In this document: one piece after another, positions 11,140 through 22,439 of the stretch
Layout of the letters: each line of letters starts with the position of its first letter
Numbering within the stretch: the stretch's first letter is position 1
Source: Dermatemys mawii
Lineage: Eukaryota > Chordata > Testudines > Dermatemydidae
Assembly: GCA_007922305.1 (NCBI GenBank)
Contig: ML677366.1
Coordinates: 8,521,615-8,585,614 of the forward strand
DNA: 64,000 nucleotides
Reading direction: 5' to 3'
Program-made: the position numbers and the translations under genes
Notes under the pieces: generated by a model
What the model was told of the DNA's origin: nothing
Database searches by the model: none
Seen by the model: the letters and a program-made list of their open reading frames with translations, nothing else

Positions 11140-12070
11140 AGAAGTGCTCCTTACTCCTGGTCATGCGGTAATAGTATGTACAGATGGACATATGCCACTA
11201 CATTTCTATGATTTTTTCCCTTTAAAGAGTAAGAATAGCTTCTGGACCTTATTAAAAATCTCTTCCAGGTTTCCCCTGTTTCATACATTTGTTTGTTTCA
11301 TATTAGCTATTGCAACACAGTTTATCCTTATTGGATTATAAACCAGGAAAAAAAACAAACAGGGGAGGCCTGATGCTCAGATTCAGGAAGGCTGCTTTAT
11401 ACCACTCTGGTGACATGAACTGGCTTTAAAATAAATGTAAATTATGCCCATTTTAGGGCCCTTTACACCCCCAGATTGGTATAAAGTAGTCTTATGTTCA
11501 GCTGATATAGAGCAAATCTATTTTTGATGACAAAACCATGTGATAAATCATTAAAATAAAAATCGATTACTTTTGATTACCGGAGTAGGGGGAGCTGAAA
11601 GCATGCTGACGACTGTTGAGTCTTCCAGGACATTAATAACCAAGAACCACTAGAAATAACCATGGTAACAAACAGTAGCTAAGTACAGTACAATCACCCT
11701 GATTACCATAGAATTAGCACAAAACAAATGTTTATTTTTCCTAAATATGTGTATGATGATGATGATGATAATGTTAGTAACTACCCCAAATTATAGAGTA
11801 GTCGCCCAAAATGCCAATGGCATTGCATTAAATGCTTTGCTCTGCACTTGTTTTCAGACTTCCCTTTTCTAAATTGTGTAGGAAGTGTATTTATAATGAG
11901 CTTTTCTGCTCTCTCTCTTCCTCTGTCTGTCCACCAGCCCCGCTAATCAGCTAGATTCACTGATTACTTTACAGCTGACCGCAGCCCTTTTCTGATGCCA
12001 CACACATTGCACTATTAGCCTTTTTAATAAAGCTCTCTTCCAATAGTGACCCAGGACTGAGTCTCATTCC
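11140..12070. other. AT-rich sequence with a short ATG/GAT microsatellite
   Basis: An imperfect trinucleotide run (TGA)n lies at about 11752-11769. Nothing else is recognised. Confidence 0.45.
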
Positions 12071-12076
12071 CACTAA

Positions 12077-12353
12077 GGGCTTGTCTACTTGGGAAAGTTA
12101 TACTGGTAGCAGCTAAGGTGATATAACACCCCATGTGGACATTCTTATTTTGGTCTGAATTAGGTTTTTTGGGTTAGTTTACTTTGCTTTGGGAGGGATT
12201 TTAAGATAAGAAGGGAAAAAAGGCACTCTTATTCTGGCATAAGACTGTTTTTATGTCTGAATAAGAGTGCCCGCACAGGGAGTTATACCAATATAACTAT
12301 ATTGGTTTATCTCTTTTGGTGTAACTGGTAAAACTGTAAATGATAGTCAGGCC
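12077..12353. mobile_element. Probable MITE with GGGCTTGTCTAC terminus
   Basis: The left end GGGCTTGTCTACTTGGG resembles the termini of the elements at 17014, 36135 and 59491. The proposed right end ATAGTCAGGCC is only a weak mirror. Flanks are TAA and TCA, so the 3-bp duplication is imperfect. The interior holds a GCACTCTTATTCTG/CAGAATAAGAGTGC-like foldback (12221 and 12259) and a 9-bp hairpin ACCAATATA/TATATTGGT near 12286. The left boundary is better supported than the right. Confidence 0.5.
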
Positions 12354-12570
12354 TCACATAAACTTCTCATGGAGTTCAGACCCCAGCCTTGCTCATACTG
12401 GTCAGCTGTGGTTTTGGCATGGACTGTAACACAATTAGGGCTAGGCATGGAATTTAGATTGAAATGATTTTGCAGAATATGGAATATAAAAACACATTAT
12501 AGGAGCAAAAATAGTGAACATAGCAATCAAGATCTGGAGTAAGACTGTCTCGATTGATAACATACAGAGA

Positions 12571-12668
12571 ATGCGCCTGCTTCTTACTTTACACTAAATG
12601 TGACTTCACTGACGTCAGTGGAATTGCTCCTGGTTTCCACTGATGTAAGTGAGAAGAGAATCAGGTCC
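12571..12668. repeat. Palindromic MITE-like repeat
   Basis: The left arm GCCTGCTTCTTACTTTACACT is answered by the right arm AGTGAGAAGAGAATCAGGTCC, around a GACTTCACTGACGTCAGTGG centre. It belongs to the family of 9534-9632. A related arm-like piece (GGTATAAATCAAGGTAGCTCC...GTGGAATTATACTG) follows at 12693-12757. Confidence 0.55.
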
Positions 12669-12775
12669 TATATATACTGTCTTGCCAAATAAGCAGCTGG
12701 TATAAATCAAGGTAGCTCCACTGAAGTTAGTGGAATTATACTGATTTATGTCAGCTAAGGATATATGTTTATGTG

Positions 12776-12850
12776 TATATATATATATATATATATGTGT
12801 GTGTATGTACAGACACACACAAATACAGTGTATATTTCTCTGTGATACGA

Positions 12851-12880
<30 letters not shown>
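12776..12880 (+). repeat. Compound microsatellite (TA)n(TG)n ... (AC)n
   Basis: A TA run at 12776-12796 passes into TGTGTGTGTATGT. An uninterrupted AC run occupies 12851-12879, followed by GATAGATAG. The TG and AC tracts are complementary and could fold together. Frames reading through it, such as 12773-12997, are artefacts. Confidence 0.95.
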
Positions 12881-12881
<1 letters not shown>

Positions 12882-12989
12882 TAGATAGCTATAGGGCCAT
12901 GGCCTTAGAAATATACACTCTATGCATCAAGATTCCCAGAAAGTTGAAGTTAAAATCTAGTCACAGCCTATCAGGCTCATGTCAGTGTG

Positions 12990-13640
12990 AGGCATAATGA
13001 CAGCTGGCGTTCGGCTGTTTTCAAAAAGCCCTTTTACAGTATACAGCACCATGCTTCGACACGCGATTGAAGTAATTAGCTACTGAGCGGCTGAACGTAC
13101 CCCGCAGAGCACTGGTGTCTCGTCTGACACATCTGGGCACAGAAAGTAATTGAAACAGCTGCTTCTGCCCATATGGCAGCAAAAGCTGGTGGTAGAGTGC
13201 CTGCTGCCTGGGCTGCACCAACCTCAGGCAAATTAGCCATCATTAATCCCCGAATCTGACCAGCATACTCAGAGCTACTAATCAAGACATTGGGGAGGGG
13301 GAAACGGGAGGGAGGGAGAATGCAGGGATGTAGGAGGAAAGGGGCGATTTAACACTATTCCAAATGGCAGCAAAGTTAAAACATCACAGTCCTCTCTCCC
13401 CAGCGTGCTCCTCAATCAGCTTGTCTAGGTGGCTTTGCCCACGCCATTCATAAAAAGGCTGCAAAAACAGCAGCATCGCTGTCTAAAAGTGTCACACTGA
13501 TAAATGTGTGTCTGGCATCACACAAAGATTATAAATAGCTGCGTGTAAGCGAAGAACCTGGAGTGTTTTTACATGTTCGTGGATGCGGCAGTGCAGCCAA
13601 GAAACACTATGATCATATGATGCCCTTATCTGTGGATAAA
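12990..13640. promoter_or_regulatory. Candidate conserved non-coding element (unproven)
   Basis: This stretch has balanced composition, no repeat signature and unusually many developmental factor-type words: TAATTAGC near 13073, ATTAGCCATCATTAATCC near 13231, the E-box-like CAGCTG near 13157 and CATATG near 13170, and ATAAATAGCTGCGTG near 13531. Such texture is typical of vertebrate distal enhancers. That reading is inference, because no alignment was available. The open frames over it have no family resemblance. Confidence 0.3.
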
Positions 13641-16130
13641 AGTTGCACCTAATCTATATAATCAAGGGTTTCTTCATTATTTTCTCAAACCTAGTGCAGG
13701 TGCTATGTGCAATGTGTGCCCATTTGGGCTCCAGATACCGTACCTTGTGATGAACTCTCTGTAATCCAGAGTTGGTTGCTCAGAAAAATGCATCCCTCTT
13801 TGGCATTGTAAAGGGCAGTAAGTTAGGGAGAACTAACTCTTAGACCTAAGGCTGGGGATTCACAGCAGAAATAAGACTGAAATTATGGAAAAAAGCCTTT
13901 TGATGACAGTGTCAGTAGCATAAAATAGCTAGTGTAGTTAAGTGATTGCCTTGATTGTCCTTCCTAGATGTCACTGTGCTATTGGATAAACTATTGTTTT
14001 TAGTGAGCAAGCCAAAGAAAGTTGTGTTGTTTATACAACAGAAAAATAATATCCTGTAAACAAGGTCTGGTAACTGTTACCCTTCTATATTCTGTATTTG
14101 GCCATTCTCCTTTTATTGCTCCAGGTGCAAATGAACAGAAGATGTTACAGTAGCTGATCTTACAAGGTACAAAGAAGTATCAAAATGCTCTTCATGAACC
14201 AAGTGACTAAAACTGAAAAGGTTGTTTCCTATAGAGTGACTACCTTATTTTGTTTTCTCCTCAGCTTTCTGAATCAGTGGGGTATGATAGGACTGAAGAT
14301 TTTAGCAAAGCAAAACCTGTGAGCAGAACAGAGATTCAAGGAACCTTCTTAACTATGTTCTGGACTCATTTTAATAGACTAACCTCATTCAAGCGTGCAT
14401 TATGTTCTGCACATGGATCAACAGTGTCACAACATAAATGCCATTTTCAACTTTGCAATACAATATTTAGTGTGTTTGTATGGAGGGTAGGTTGTAGCCT
14501 CTTATGTTTTACTTATAGACCTTGTTAACTAATAAAGTTGGGAGTGGATTCCATTCAGTTCTCTACCACAGACTCATTCTGTGGTCTTATGACCTTATGA
14601 CTCATTTTCTCCACCTACTACATTGAAGTAACGAAAAGATTAGCTAGCTAACAATTTGTAAATTGGAAAACAATTGAAGGCAGCGGGGGGCAGGGGGAGA
14701 GAAAGGGGACTTATGCATGCAAAGATAAAGATCAAGCAAACAAACAAAGCAACAGGTGGAACTAATAATGCATGTGCTAACCATCAGCCTAACCACTCTG
14801 CTTGGATCTTGTCTTCACTTACCCACAATCACCCTTGTGAAATCTGTGCCCTGTGGAGCAAGGACCTCCCCTATGTTTGGAAAGTGTGGGTACTCCCACA
14901 AATAAAAAACGTTTAAATACTAATACAATATCTTCCTAGAATGGATTGGAAATTCATTAATATTTGTACGGTACTTTGAGATATTCAGATGAAAGATGCT
15001 ATGTAAATGAAAGTATGTATTATGTCACACAGTCAACATCATGACTTCACTTCAGGATCATTTAAAAGAAGATGAGCTGCAAGAGAGCAATTGCTTTGGT
15101 AATTAACAAACAGCGTAAACGCAATTATGGAGAATATATGAAAGGCAAATGGCTTCTCCTATACGTAATCTTATTCCAGGGAATACTCTCAAAGGTTATT
15201 CTCTCTAGTAAAACACTAGAAATCCTTAGATCCTTCAACAAAGAAATACCCCTCTTCTGTTATCTAGGGATAGGAGTTTGCCTAGATTACCCTAGCTACA
15301 GTACATATCTGTGCTAACAAAAACGGTTAATAAACTCCATTGCACTAAGTGGCATGCCAATTTTGCCTGCTGATTCTCATGCCAACGTGCCTGGTTCTGT
15401 CCTCACTGGTTTCTTAAGCCCTGCCAGAGACGCTCTGGTTCATGAAAGTGGCTTGTTAGAAAGAGAAAGAGGCTAGAGAGCTGACCTCTTGCATTTTGTT
15501 TAGGCGAATGTTGCTTCCAGGAACCTATGTTTGCAAAGGAGGAAAGCATAGTGTTAATGCTTCCCTTGACACAGGTATCAGGTAATGTTGCCAGAACATA
15601 TTCTTCCCTTTCAGACATTCCAATGCTTCTGGATTTTGAAGACAAAATGGATACTATGTCTTCAGGTGTCTGCATTACGGGCTCTCCCTTGCTTCCTAAT
15701 TCACTTTTGATTTTTTTAGAGCTGCTTGGCTGGCAGGGTACACCAGTCCTTGTAGTCTCTTAAAGACTGAAAGGGGGGTCACTGACTGCTTTTTTCCCCT
15801 TCAAAATGCTGTTAGCTATTTATTCTACGAATAGTTCCATGAAGTTCCATTTTAGTAGTTCAGGTGCATGCATTATAAGAATTCTGCAATAACTTTGTTT
15901 CTTACCTATACGTAGAGCGTGAATGAGAGAGAGAGAGCATGCGCTAGAATCGGAAGGCAGTAGTAATTTTGTATTTGTTTTTTAGGGAGGGTTGAGAGCA
16001 GATCATGTGTATTTTTAGGTACAAATTTCCTTTTAAGTAGTGGACTTCATAATATGATGAATTAGCACTGATGCACAACGGCTGACCCGTATGCATATCA
16101 CTTGATGGTCTGATCACTTCTGGTCTCCTT
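13641..16130. other. AT-rich sequence, nothing recognised
   Basis: Only a short GAGAGAGA run near 15926 stands out. Open frames at 14250-14528, 15072-15317 and 15403-15675 show no domain, codon bias or splice context that would support a gene. Confidence 0.45.
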
Positions 16131-16138
16131 ATTTAATA

Positions 16139-16437
16139 CAGTAGACTCTCGATTATCCAGGATTGGGTTAACCAGGATGTGGATTAACCAGGATGTCAAG
16201 AAAAAATATGCGTAACTCGCAGGGCCGGCTCTGGCTTTGTTGCAGCCCCGAGCACACACACAAAAAACCCCCCACCAGGGCACAGGGCAGCCAGTGAACC
16301 AAATCCTTCCCCCCGGTGCAGGGTGGCTGGTGAACCAACCCCCACTCCCCATATTTCCTATGGATGGTGATTATGTGGGATTTTATTAACCAGGATTAAT
16401 ATTTTTCCTATCATCCTGGATAATCGAGAGTCTACTG
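16139..16437. mobile_element. Pogo/Tigger-type MITE with nested insertion
   Basis: The left end CAGTAGACTCTCGATTATCC is the exact reverse complement of the right end GGATAATCGAGAGTCTACTG, a 20-bp perfect TIR typical of Tigger (pogo) elements. TA dinucleotides at 16137-16138 and 16438-16439 are the expected target duplication. Internal GGATTAACCAGGATG copies at 16181-16195 and a mirror TTAACCAGGATTAAT near 16386 are also family features. The GC-rich middle does not belong to the family and looks like a later insertion. No transposase frame remains. Confidence 0.95.
16219..16355. mobile_element. Probable GC-rich repeat nested in the Tigger element
   Basis: CAGGGCCGGCTCTGGCTTTG starting near 16220, with GCAGCCCCGAGCA following, resembles another turtle non-autonomous repeat, and GGGCAGCCAGTGAACCAA and GGTGGCTGGTGAACCAACC are short tandem copies. 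Its exact ends and target duplication could not be fixed. Confidence 0.5.
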
Positions 16438-16604
16438 TACTCAACAACATGGTACTGGTCATCAAAGCTTCCAAAAGGCAGAGCCCAAAGTATTTTAATG
16501 AACAGGACCCACTGTTTTAACAGACCTTAAAATGAGGCATGTGCTTGAGTACCTTGTGGAATGGGGTTCTTAGGCATCTGAGGTGAGAGGAACTTAATTG
16601 CTTT

Positions 16605-16695
16605 GATGAATCAGGGCCATGGCCACACAGGGAGTCGGTGGCAGAATCAAGAAATGAACCTTGATCTCCTGAATCCCAGTCCAGGGCCTGAACTG
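16605..16695 (+). repeat. MIR-type SINE remnant
   Basis: GGCCATGGCCACACAGGGAG, TCGGTGGCAGAATCAAGAAATGAACC and TTGATCTCCTGAATCCCAGTCC, joined in this order, follow the MIR 3' half (read as separate blocks). Confidence 0.6.
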
Positions 16696-17013
16696 CAAGA
16701 ACATGCTTCTTCTCACAGCTTTCCTGTGCCTTCATTTCTCTACCACTAAACTGAGTGCAGTAGAGAGAGAAGGCGATTCAGGGGAAATGTGCTTTAAAGA
16801 GGGGTCGTAAAGGGGAAGAGCACACAGGAAGCAGACGACTTCCTTAAACACAAGGGGAAGCATGGGAGAAGGCAGAAAGATGCGAGTGGGAGAAAGAACC
16901 TGGGGGGCATTTTTGCCTTCCTCTGCAGCATGGGCCATGTGTCACTTGGTGGTTCGAACTAGAGCAAATGGAGTCTCTGTAATGTGAAGTCAAGATCTGT
17001 CTTCAGGAACTCA

Positions 17014-17689
17014 GGGCTTGGTTACACTGGCACTTTATAGCGCTATAAAGCCCCCACGAGTGCTATAACCTCCTCCCCGTCCACACTGGCAAGGCACGTA
17101 GAGCGCTATAACTGCTGAGTTATAGCGCTATTGTTAATCCACCTCCGCATGGGGAATAAGGGCTGTAGCGCAGCTGCTGTAGCTCTACAGCAAGAATGTG
17201 GACACCCACTGCGCTACAAGTGATCTCTGGAGATGCCTAGAGCCATTTAAGGCAACTGACGTCTCTTCCCTATGTTTTGAACTCGGCTGGAGGAATGTGG
17301 AAGTACCTCTTTAGAGTTTCTCTCTTAACTCGGCAGATAAGCAATGCAAATGTTTAAGGAGGGAGCCTGTGTGAAAACAAAGCCTTCTGTGAACGGAGGC
17401 TCACTGACAGGCTTTCAGAAGAACGGAAAAATCACTATCTCTCTCCCTCCGCATACACACAACGCGTCCCCCCTCACCCCCCTCGTTTAAAAAGCACGTT
17501 GCACCCAGCTGAATGCTGGGATACCTGCCCTAATGTGCTGCTCTTAATGCCGCATTAAGTGCCCCAAATGTGGCCATGCTATACCGCTGGCGCATCTGAG
17601 TGTGGACATACAATAGCGCTATACATATTACTATATAAGGGGACCGCTATAACCAATAGTGCTATAATCTTGTAAGTGTAACCATACCC
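17014..17689. mobile_element. 676-bp MITE, 3-bp target duplication
   Basis: The left end GGGCTTGGTTACACTGGC is mirrored by the right end AGTGTAACCATACCC. The flanks are an exact TCA duplication at 17011-17013 and 17690-17692. GCGCTATA words recur near both ends (17040, 17102, 17124, 17616), forming subterminal repeats. The 3-bp duplication suggests PIF/Harbinger-type mobilisation (inference). There is no transposase. The interior from about 17220 to 17540 is unique-looking. Confidence 0.8.
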
Positions 17690-17734
17690 TCAGTCAGAGG
17701 TTATGGGCCTACCACAGCAGGAGGGGGTGGGTGA

Positions 17735-17815
17735 AGTTTTGTAGCTTGCAACGTGCAGGAGGGTCAGGCTGAATGATCAAGATGGGCCCTTCTGACCTTA
17801 AACTCTCTGAATTGA
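17735..17815 (+). repeat. CR1 3' fragment
   Basis: GTGCAGGAGGGTCAGGCTGAATGATC, AAGATGGGCCCTTCTGACCTT and AAACTCTCTGAA, taken as separate blocks, match the last part of sauropsid CR1 (a gatgatc...ggtcccttctgacctta tract). It is a short, diverged remnant. Confidence 0.65.
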
Positions 17816-18004
17816 GAAGGATCACAAGCTAGTGGAAGGCAAGTGTAATGAAGTGAAGGAATGTGAATGGGGAATGACATGGGCAGCGCACCAGGAGAGG
17901 ATGATGATTTTCACAGCAGCATTTTTGGATGATTTTCTGTGTGTGGCTTGCCTAAGTGATGAGTAAGCAGGGACACAGTAATTACGAAAATGCAACGGAG
18001 TAAA

Positions 18005-18140
18005 ATTAAGAGAAACAGGATGAAACTAAAGCAGGGAACACGTTAGCTGAACATCAGGAAAAACCTCCTGACAGTGAAATCTACTAGCCCATAGAAGTGT
18101 CCTGGAAGTAGTTTCAGCCCATCTTTTGGGACCTTGACAA
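18005..18140 (+). repeat. CR1 3' UTR-proximal fragment
   Basis: The block GAACATCAGGAAAAACCTCC followed by TGACAGTGAAATCTACTAGC matches the CR1 region just upstream of the 3' end (tgttaggaaaaacttcctgac...). It lies downstream of the piece at 17735, so the order is inverted relative to a CR1. These are two separate insertions or a rearranged one. Confidence 0.6.
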
Positions 18141-18144
18141 CTTG

Positions 18145-19050
18145 GCTTTAGAGAGTACAATCAAAAGTGCTGTGCAGGGTATAAACTGTCTGGGCCATTC
18201 CCAGATTAAATGGCAATTCCTTAGTTTTTCTGTCTCCATAGAAAGGTTTGGGGTTAGTGCAGAAAAAAGGAATGACTTTCTCATTCCAATGGATCATGAC
18301 ACCTTGCACGCATCAGTTCACACACTAACTGATCTGTGCATTGCTGCAGAAAGCTGGAGAACAGCACCCTTTTAAGCCAAGAATGTGAGAGATGAAATAC
18401 TGACTTCTTCTAAAGGATGGAGGTTTGGACCTTAAAGATTTAAATGGTTTCCTTAAATGTGAGCACCTGTAGGATTCCAATAGTAAACATGTAACAAAGA
18501 GATTTTTCCTCTCTTTGTCCACTACCAATATTTATCAAACTAATTACAATTTTGCAACAAGAGAATCAGTATTTCTCCTTCCAATTCCTCCCCCAATTTG
18601 ATTCCTGGTCATATGTGTCACACTGCACAATGAAAGCATTCAGCATAACACCTGTATTATAACTTCACAGTCAATTGGAGGACATGTGTTATATTATTCT
18701 AAAGTGAATCCAGCCATGCATATATTCCTTCACCCATACATGCACACATATAGCGTAGATATTGAAGGCCTCATGCTTTACTTCTATGGATAAACCTGGG
18801 CCTTATGCAGACCTCAGGCTTTCTGTATTTAGTGGTAATGAGCAAGGGATGGAGGTCTCTCGTTTTCACAGAGGTCTGCTTTTTAGGAGTTTGTAAAAAA
18901 CAAATTCACTCCATTTAAAGATCAGCAATTGTTCATCCAATCCACCTGTCTACCCAGAGGCCTCCTATATGGTATAGGATATTCACTGACTGATCATTTT
19001 TTGGTAGTTTCTACCTGTGCCTTGTGCTTCCTGTCAGGCCAGGCCATTTT
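18145..19050. other. AT-rich sequence, nothing recognised
   Basis: No gene or repeat can be named. The frame at 18142-18375 has no recognisable feature. Confidence 0.45.
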
Positions 19051-19051
19051 C

Positions 19052-19195
19052 AGAATTAATAATATTAATTATTATTACTATTATTCATTTGTACTGTGGT
19101 TGCACCTAGCAACCCCTATCATGGGCCAGGACCCCTGTGCAGACACAGAACAAAAGGATGGTCTCTGCCCCAAAGAGCCTAACAAGGCTTAGCTA
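19052..19195 (+). repeat. Amniote dispersed repeat (CCCTGCCCCAAAGAGC type) with ATT run
   Basis: An ATT-rich run (19058-19084) is followed by CACAGAACAAAAGGATGG and TCTGCCCCAAAGAGCCTAAC. This motif is widely dispersed in amniotes next to L3/MIR-like elements. A related piece lies at 22340-22430 (GACAGTCCCTGCCCAAAAGA). Confidence 0.5.
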
Positions 19196-20021
19196 AGGAC
19201 ACAAGTCAGGAGCCTTCCAGCTTGTATGTATTGTCTTGCATTTCCCCTGCTCTTTCTTTACCCGATACCTCAACAAGAAAGACCCTTGCAGAGCAGGTGT
19301 CTAACACCATCCCTTCTAAATCTGCATCTTCAGGCACCTTCAAACAGATCCTGCACAATTCTGCCCCCTGTCAGCTAAGAGGAAAAAAAAAAGCAGAACT
19401 CTCTCCAGAGTGCCTAATCCGCCGTGAAGCTCAAATAATTTTTAATTCAGTCACAAGCTTCACTCCTCTAAGGAGAAGCCAGAATTGACACTTCACTAAT
19501 TTTCCCCACAAAATCTTTTTCCCCCTTCACATGATGCTCCTCCCCTACTTTCTACATTGGACTCTTCTATCTATTGTTTTTTATTAGCGTTTTAAGAGAG
19601 TTTGAAATTAGCTGTTGAGAACATTTTTAGTATATTGTTGGAGGCCCACTGTGGAGCACTCTTGTGCAGGATTAATATAAATAAAATTAGTGTGGACTTA
19701 ATTGTGCAACGGTTAGTCTGGCTTTGGAGCACTTACTTATGTGAGTAAGTTCAATGGAAATACTTAAGTGCTCACTGACATTAGAAAAGGCGGCACAATC
19801 TGGCAGTACATGGATATCATTGTCAAGATTTTGTGGTCCAGTGAATTTATAGCAATTGCAATGGGACAGACAGTTGTTTAATAATAAACACCCGTCCCAA
19901 AAAACCCAAAGCCAAAAACCTCCCATAGAAACTCTTAGTGACAATGAATTGTACCTTAGTCCTTGAGGAGTTTCTCTGAAATCAAAGAGTAAGGGTATAA
20001 GAACCTGGCCCTATGTATTTT

Positions 20022-20261
20022 GGCCTGAATCCTGCAGTGTGATCAATGCACTTAGCACATGCTTAACTTTAAGCATACAAGTATGTGCCTAAATCCATTC
20101 CTACTCAGCAGAGCATTTGAAAGTGTAGAGAACAGACCTTTTTTAAAAACAACACCCCCCGTCCCATCTAATTTTCTTTGAGGACTCCATCCTGCAAGGG
20201 CTGACTAGCAAGATATTTAAGCGTGTGCTTAAAGTTATGCATGTGCTTTACTGGATCAGGC
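20022..20261. mobile_element. Palindromic MITE-like repeat (GGCCTGATCCTGCAA family)
   Basis: The left arm (GGCCTGAATCCTGCAGTGTG, then CATGCTTAACTTTAAGCAT) is answered by the right arm (GTGTGCTTAAAGTTATGCAT, then CTTTACTGGATCAGGC). I recognise the family as a common sauropsid foldback repeat with CTTAAAGTTAAGCA centres. A central block at 20110-20190 interrupts the palindrome and may be inserted. Truncated members lie near 42945-43075 and 63792-63823. Confidence 0.6.
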
Positions 20262-20549
20262 TACAGTGCTCAGCACCTTGAAGAACTGAGATTTTAAAGA
20301 GGAAATAACTTACTTCAAAGGCATCTGTTGCCCCCACGTTCAGCCATCAGCAATTCACGGTGTTTTTTTTAATCACTCTCACACAGAGGCATGGGAGTGA
20401 GAGCCAGGATCATGTAGATTGGGAACTGCATTTAAAAATGGCCAAAAAGATGTCCCCAAAGAAGGTATTCATATAGAACATGATATCGGCCACAAAATAT
20501 TTCCCTTTCCCTTCCCCCAAGGAAATCAATGTCAAAAATTTGGTTACTT

Positions 20550-20569
20550 CACACACACACACACACACC
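20550..20569 (+). repeat. (AC)n microsatellite
   Basis: A short uninterrupted CA run. Confidence 0.95.
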
Positions 20570-20741
20570 TTTGTTGACTACAGATAATTTCAGATAAATG
20601 GACGCACTGTACTGGGCCCTTACCGTATGTAGACAGATAGGGCTTTTGAATAATTTAAACACTTATTACACAAGGGGATCTATATATAGCTGCTCTCCGG
20701 CCTACGGATTTGTGGAAATCCCCTTGCCTTTCCATTGTATG

Positions 20742-20771
20742 TCAAAAAAAAAAAAGTCAAAAAAAAAAAAG
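20742..20771 (+). repeat. Duplicated A-tract
   Basis: GTC followed by a run of about twelve A occurs twice in tandem, indicating a recent 15-bp slippage duplication. Confidence 0.9.
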
Positions 20772-20799
20772 TACTTGATGCTGATACCAATGATCACAG

Positions 20800-22040
20800 A
20801 GTGAGTTGGAGGAAGCTGCACCCTCTCATCCTATCTTTCTCTTAGTTTATAGGCTGATATTCCATGCAAACCCTTTCCTGTTGGATCGCTGTCTGATTTC
20901 ACAGTACATGATTAACAAAACAAATCTCTGCAAAGCAGGGAAACATATTTGTTTGTTATAGACAATACAGCTGAGAAGATGCTCTGTAATAACAGACCCA
21001 CTCAGCCCGCAATGAAATACAGTGAAACATATAAAAATATGAAAATTTCACTTTTAGTGATAGTGACTGCATGTAGAGCCTACAGCAGTCTCATCTGTCT
21101 GACCTTGCTTTGTGAACTACAAATGACCTCGCTGAAAAACAACAGAGACCTTTTCTTGCTCCAGGCTCTCTCTTGATTGTATCTCTTCCTTCAGGTTACT
21201 GTAACTGCTCTTTTCCAGGGGTATGGGGAGAGAAAAAAGACAGAGAGACAGAGTAGAAACACTTAGCTGAAGACCCAAATGCCCCCCAGGCCTGCTTCTT
21301 CCTTAGTTCTACCATCACACTATTAATAACGGACAACGTTTTCATTAAACGATGCACTTTCCCGCTCCAGGACAGACTTGAGTTTTCTGTACTGATCATT
21401 ATAAGAGTCCCAAGAGGGCTCCTACACACCACACTGTCTTCACAACAGAGACAGGAACTATCTGTTCTTACACACACACCATACGCTGTGCTGATCCCAA
21501 GAGTAAGAAAGGCCTAATAACCCCAAGTGAAAGAGGTACAGAGCCTAGTTATCAAATTCCATCCTGTAGGATAAAAGCCATCCCCCCCCTTCAAAGTTTT
21601 CATTTAAGGTCTTTGTGGATAAAAGAGTTCTCCCAGCTGCCCCTGAGTGGCAGGAAGCCATTTCTCTTGCATAGCAATTAGCCTTGTTTTATTTTATTTT
21701 TTTAACTGAAGAAACTTCCCTCATCGTATTGAATCATTTTCAGCTATGGGTTTGTTGTTATTGCTGCTGCTGCTTTTAAGAGAGCGATTTCTGATAGTTT
21801 CAGTGTAATACTAGAAGGAATAATTGTTAAAAAAGGGCAGAGTTAGTTCCCTCCCTTCTTGGGATTTTTGGCTTCCCTTTCCCCCCTGCATATGTTGCAA
21901 TATGCAATAAGCAGATTATTGTTATTTGCTTTTTTGTATTATGAAAACACCATTGTGGTAGGTGCTGCTTTAACATACCATAGGAGATAGACCGTAAACT
22001 CTTCAGGGCAGAGACTAACTGGGCAAGAACGACAGAGGGT
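20800..22040. other. AT-rich sequence, nothing recognised
   Basis: No gene is supported. A short GCTGCTGCTGCTT run lies near 21765. Confidence 0.45.
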
Positions 22041-22051
22041 CTGAGAAGAAG

Positions 22052-22140
22052 CAGAAGCACAGAGAGGTGAAGTGACTCACCCAAGGAAACAAAGCAGGTG
22101 TGGCAGAGCTAGGGCTAGAACCTAGAACACCTGATGCCAA
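22052..22140 (+). repeat. MIR-type SINE remnant
   Basis: AAGCACAGAGAGGTGAAGTG, ACTCACCCAAGGAAACAAAG and GTGGCAGAGCTAGGGCTAGA follow the MIR tail consensus closely and in order. Confidence 0.8.
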
Positions 22141-22339
22141 GTAGTTCAAGTAGAGAATCAAAGCATGCTATAAACACACAAAATCCCAATACATTGCCAT
22201 TATTTACATCCCCTCTTCTCAGTTATGGGTGATGTTAACAGTGATTATTTGGCTTGCTGAAGTGATTGTCGTATAAGGGTCTGATCTGGTTAGGTCTGAA
22301 TGTACTTTTATTAGCATGGTTTGTATTATGGTGTATTAC

Positions 22340-22430
22340 TGGAGGCCTCATTTAAGACTGAGTCCCTGTTGTGCTAGGAAGAGACAGTCCCTGCCCAAAA
22401 GATGTCACTATCTGGATAGATAAGAGGTGG
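22340..22430 (+). repeat. Amniote dispersed repeat fragment
   Basis: The GTTGTGCTAGGAAGAGACAG and TCCCTGCCCAAAAGATGTCA blocks resemble the piece at 19130-19190, in the same orientation. Confidence 0.5.
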
Positions 22431-22439
22431 AGGAAGGAT

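Noticed and set aside
12615..12997. Frames rich in C/V or I/Y and H/T residues
   Set aside because: Translated TG/CA and TA microsatellites.
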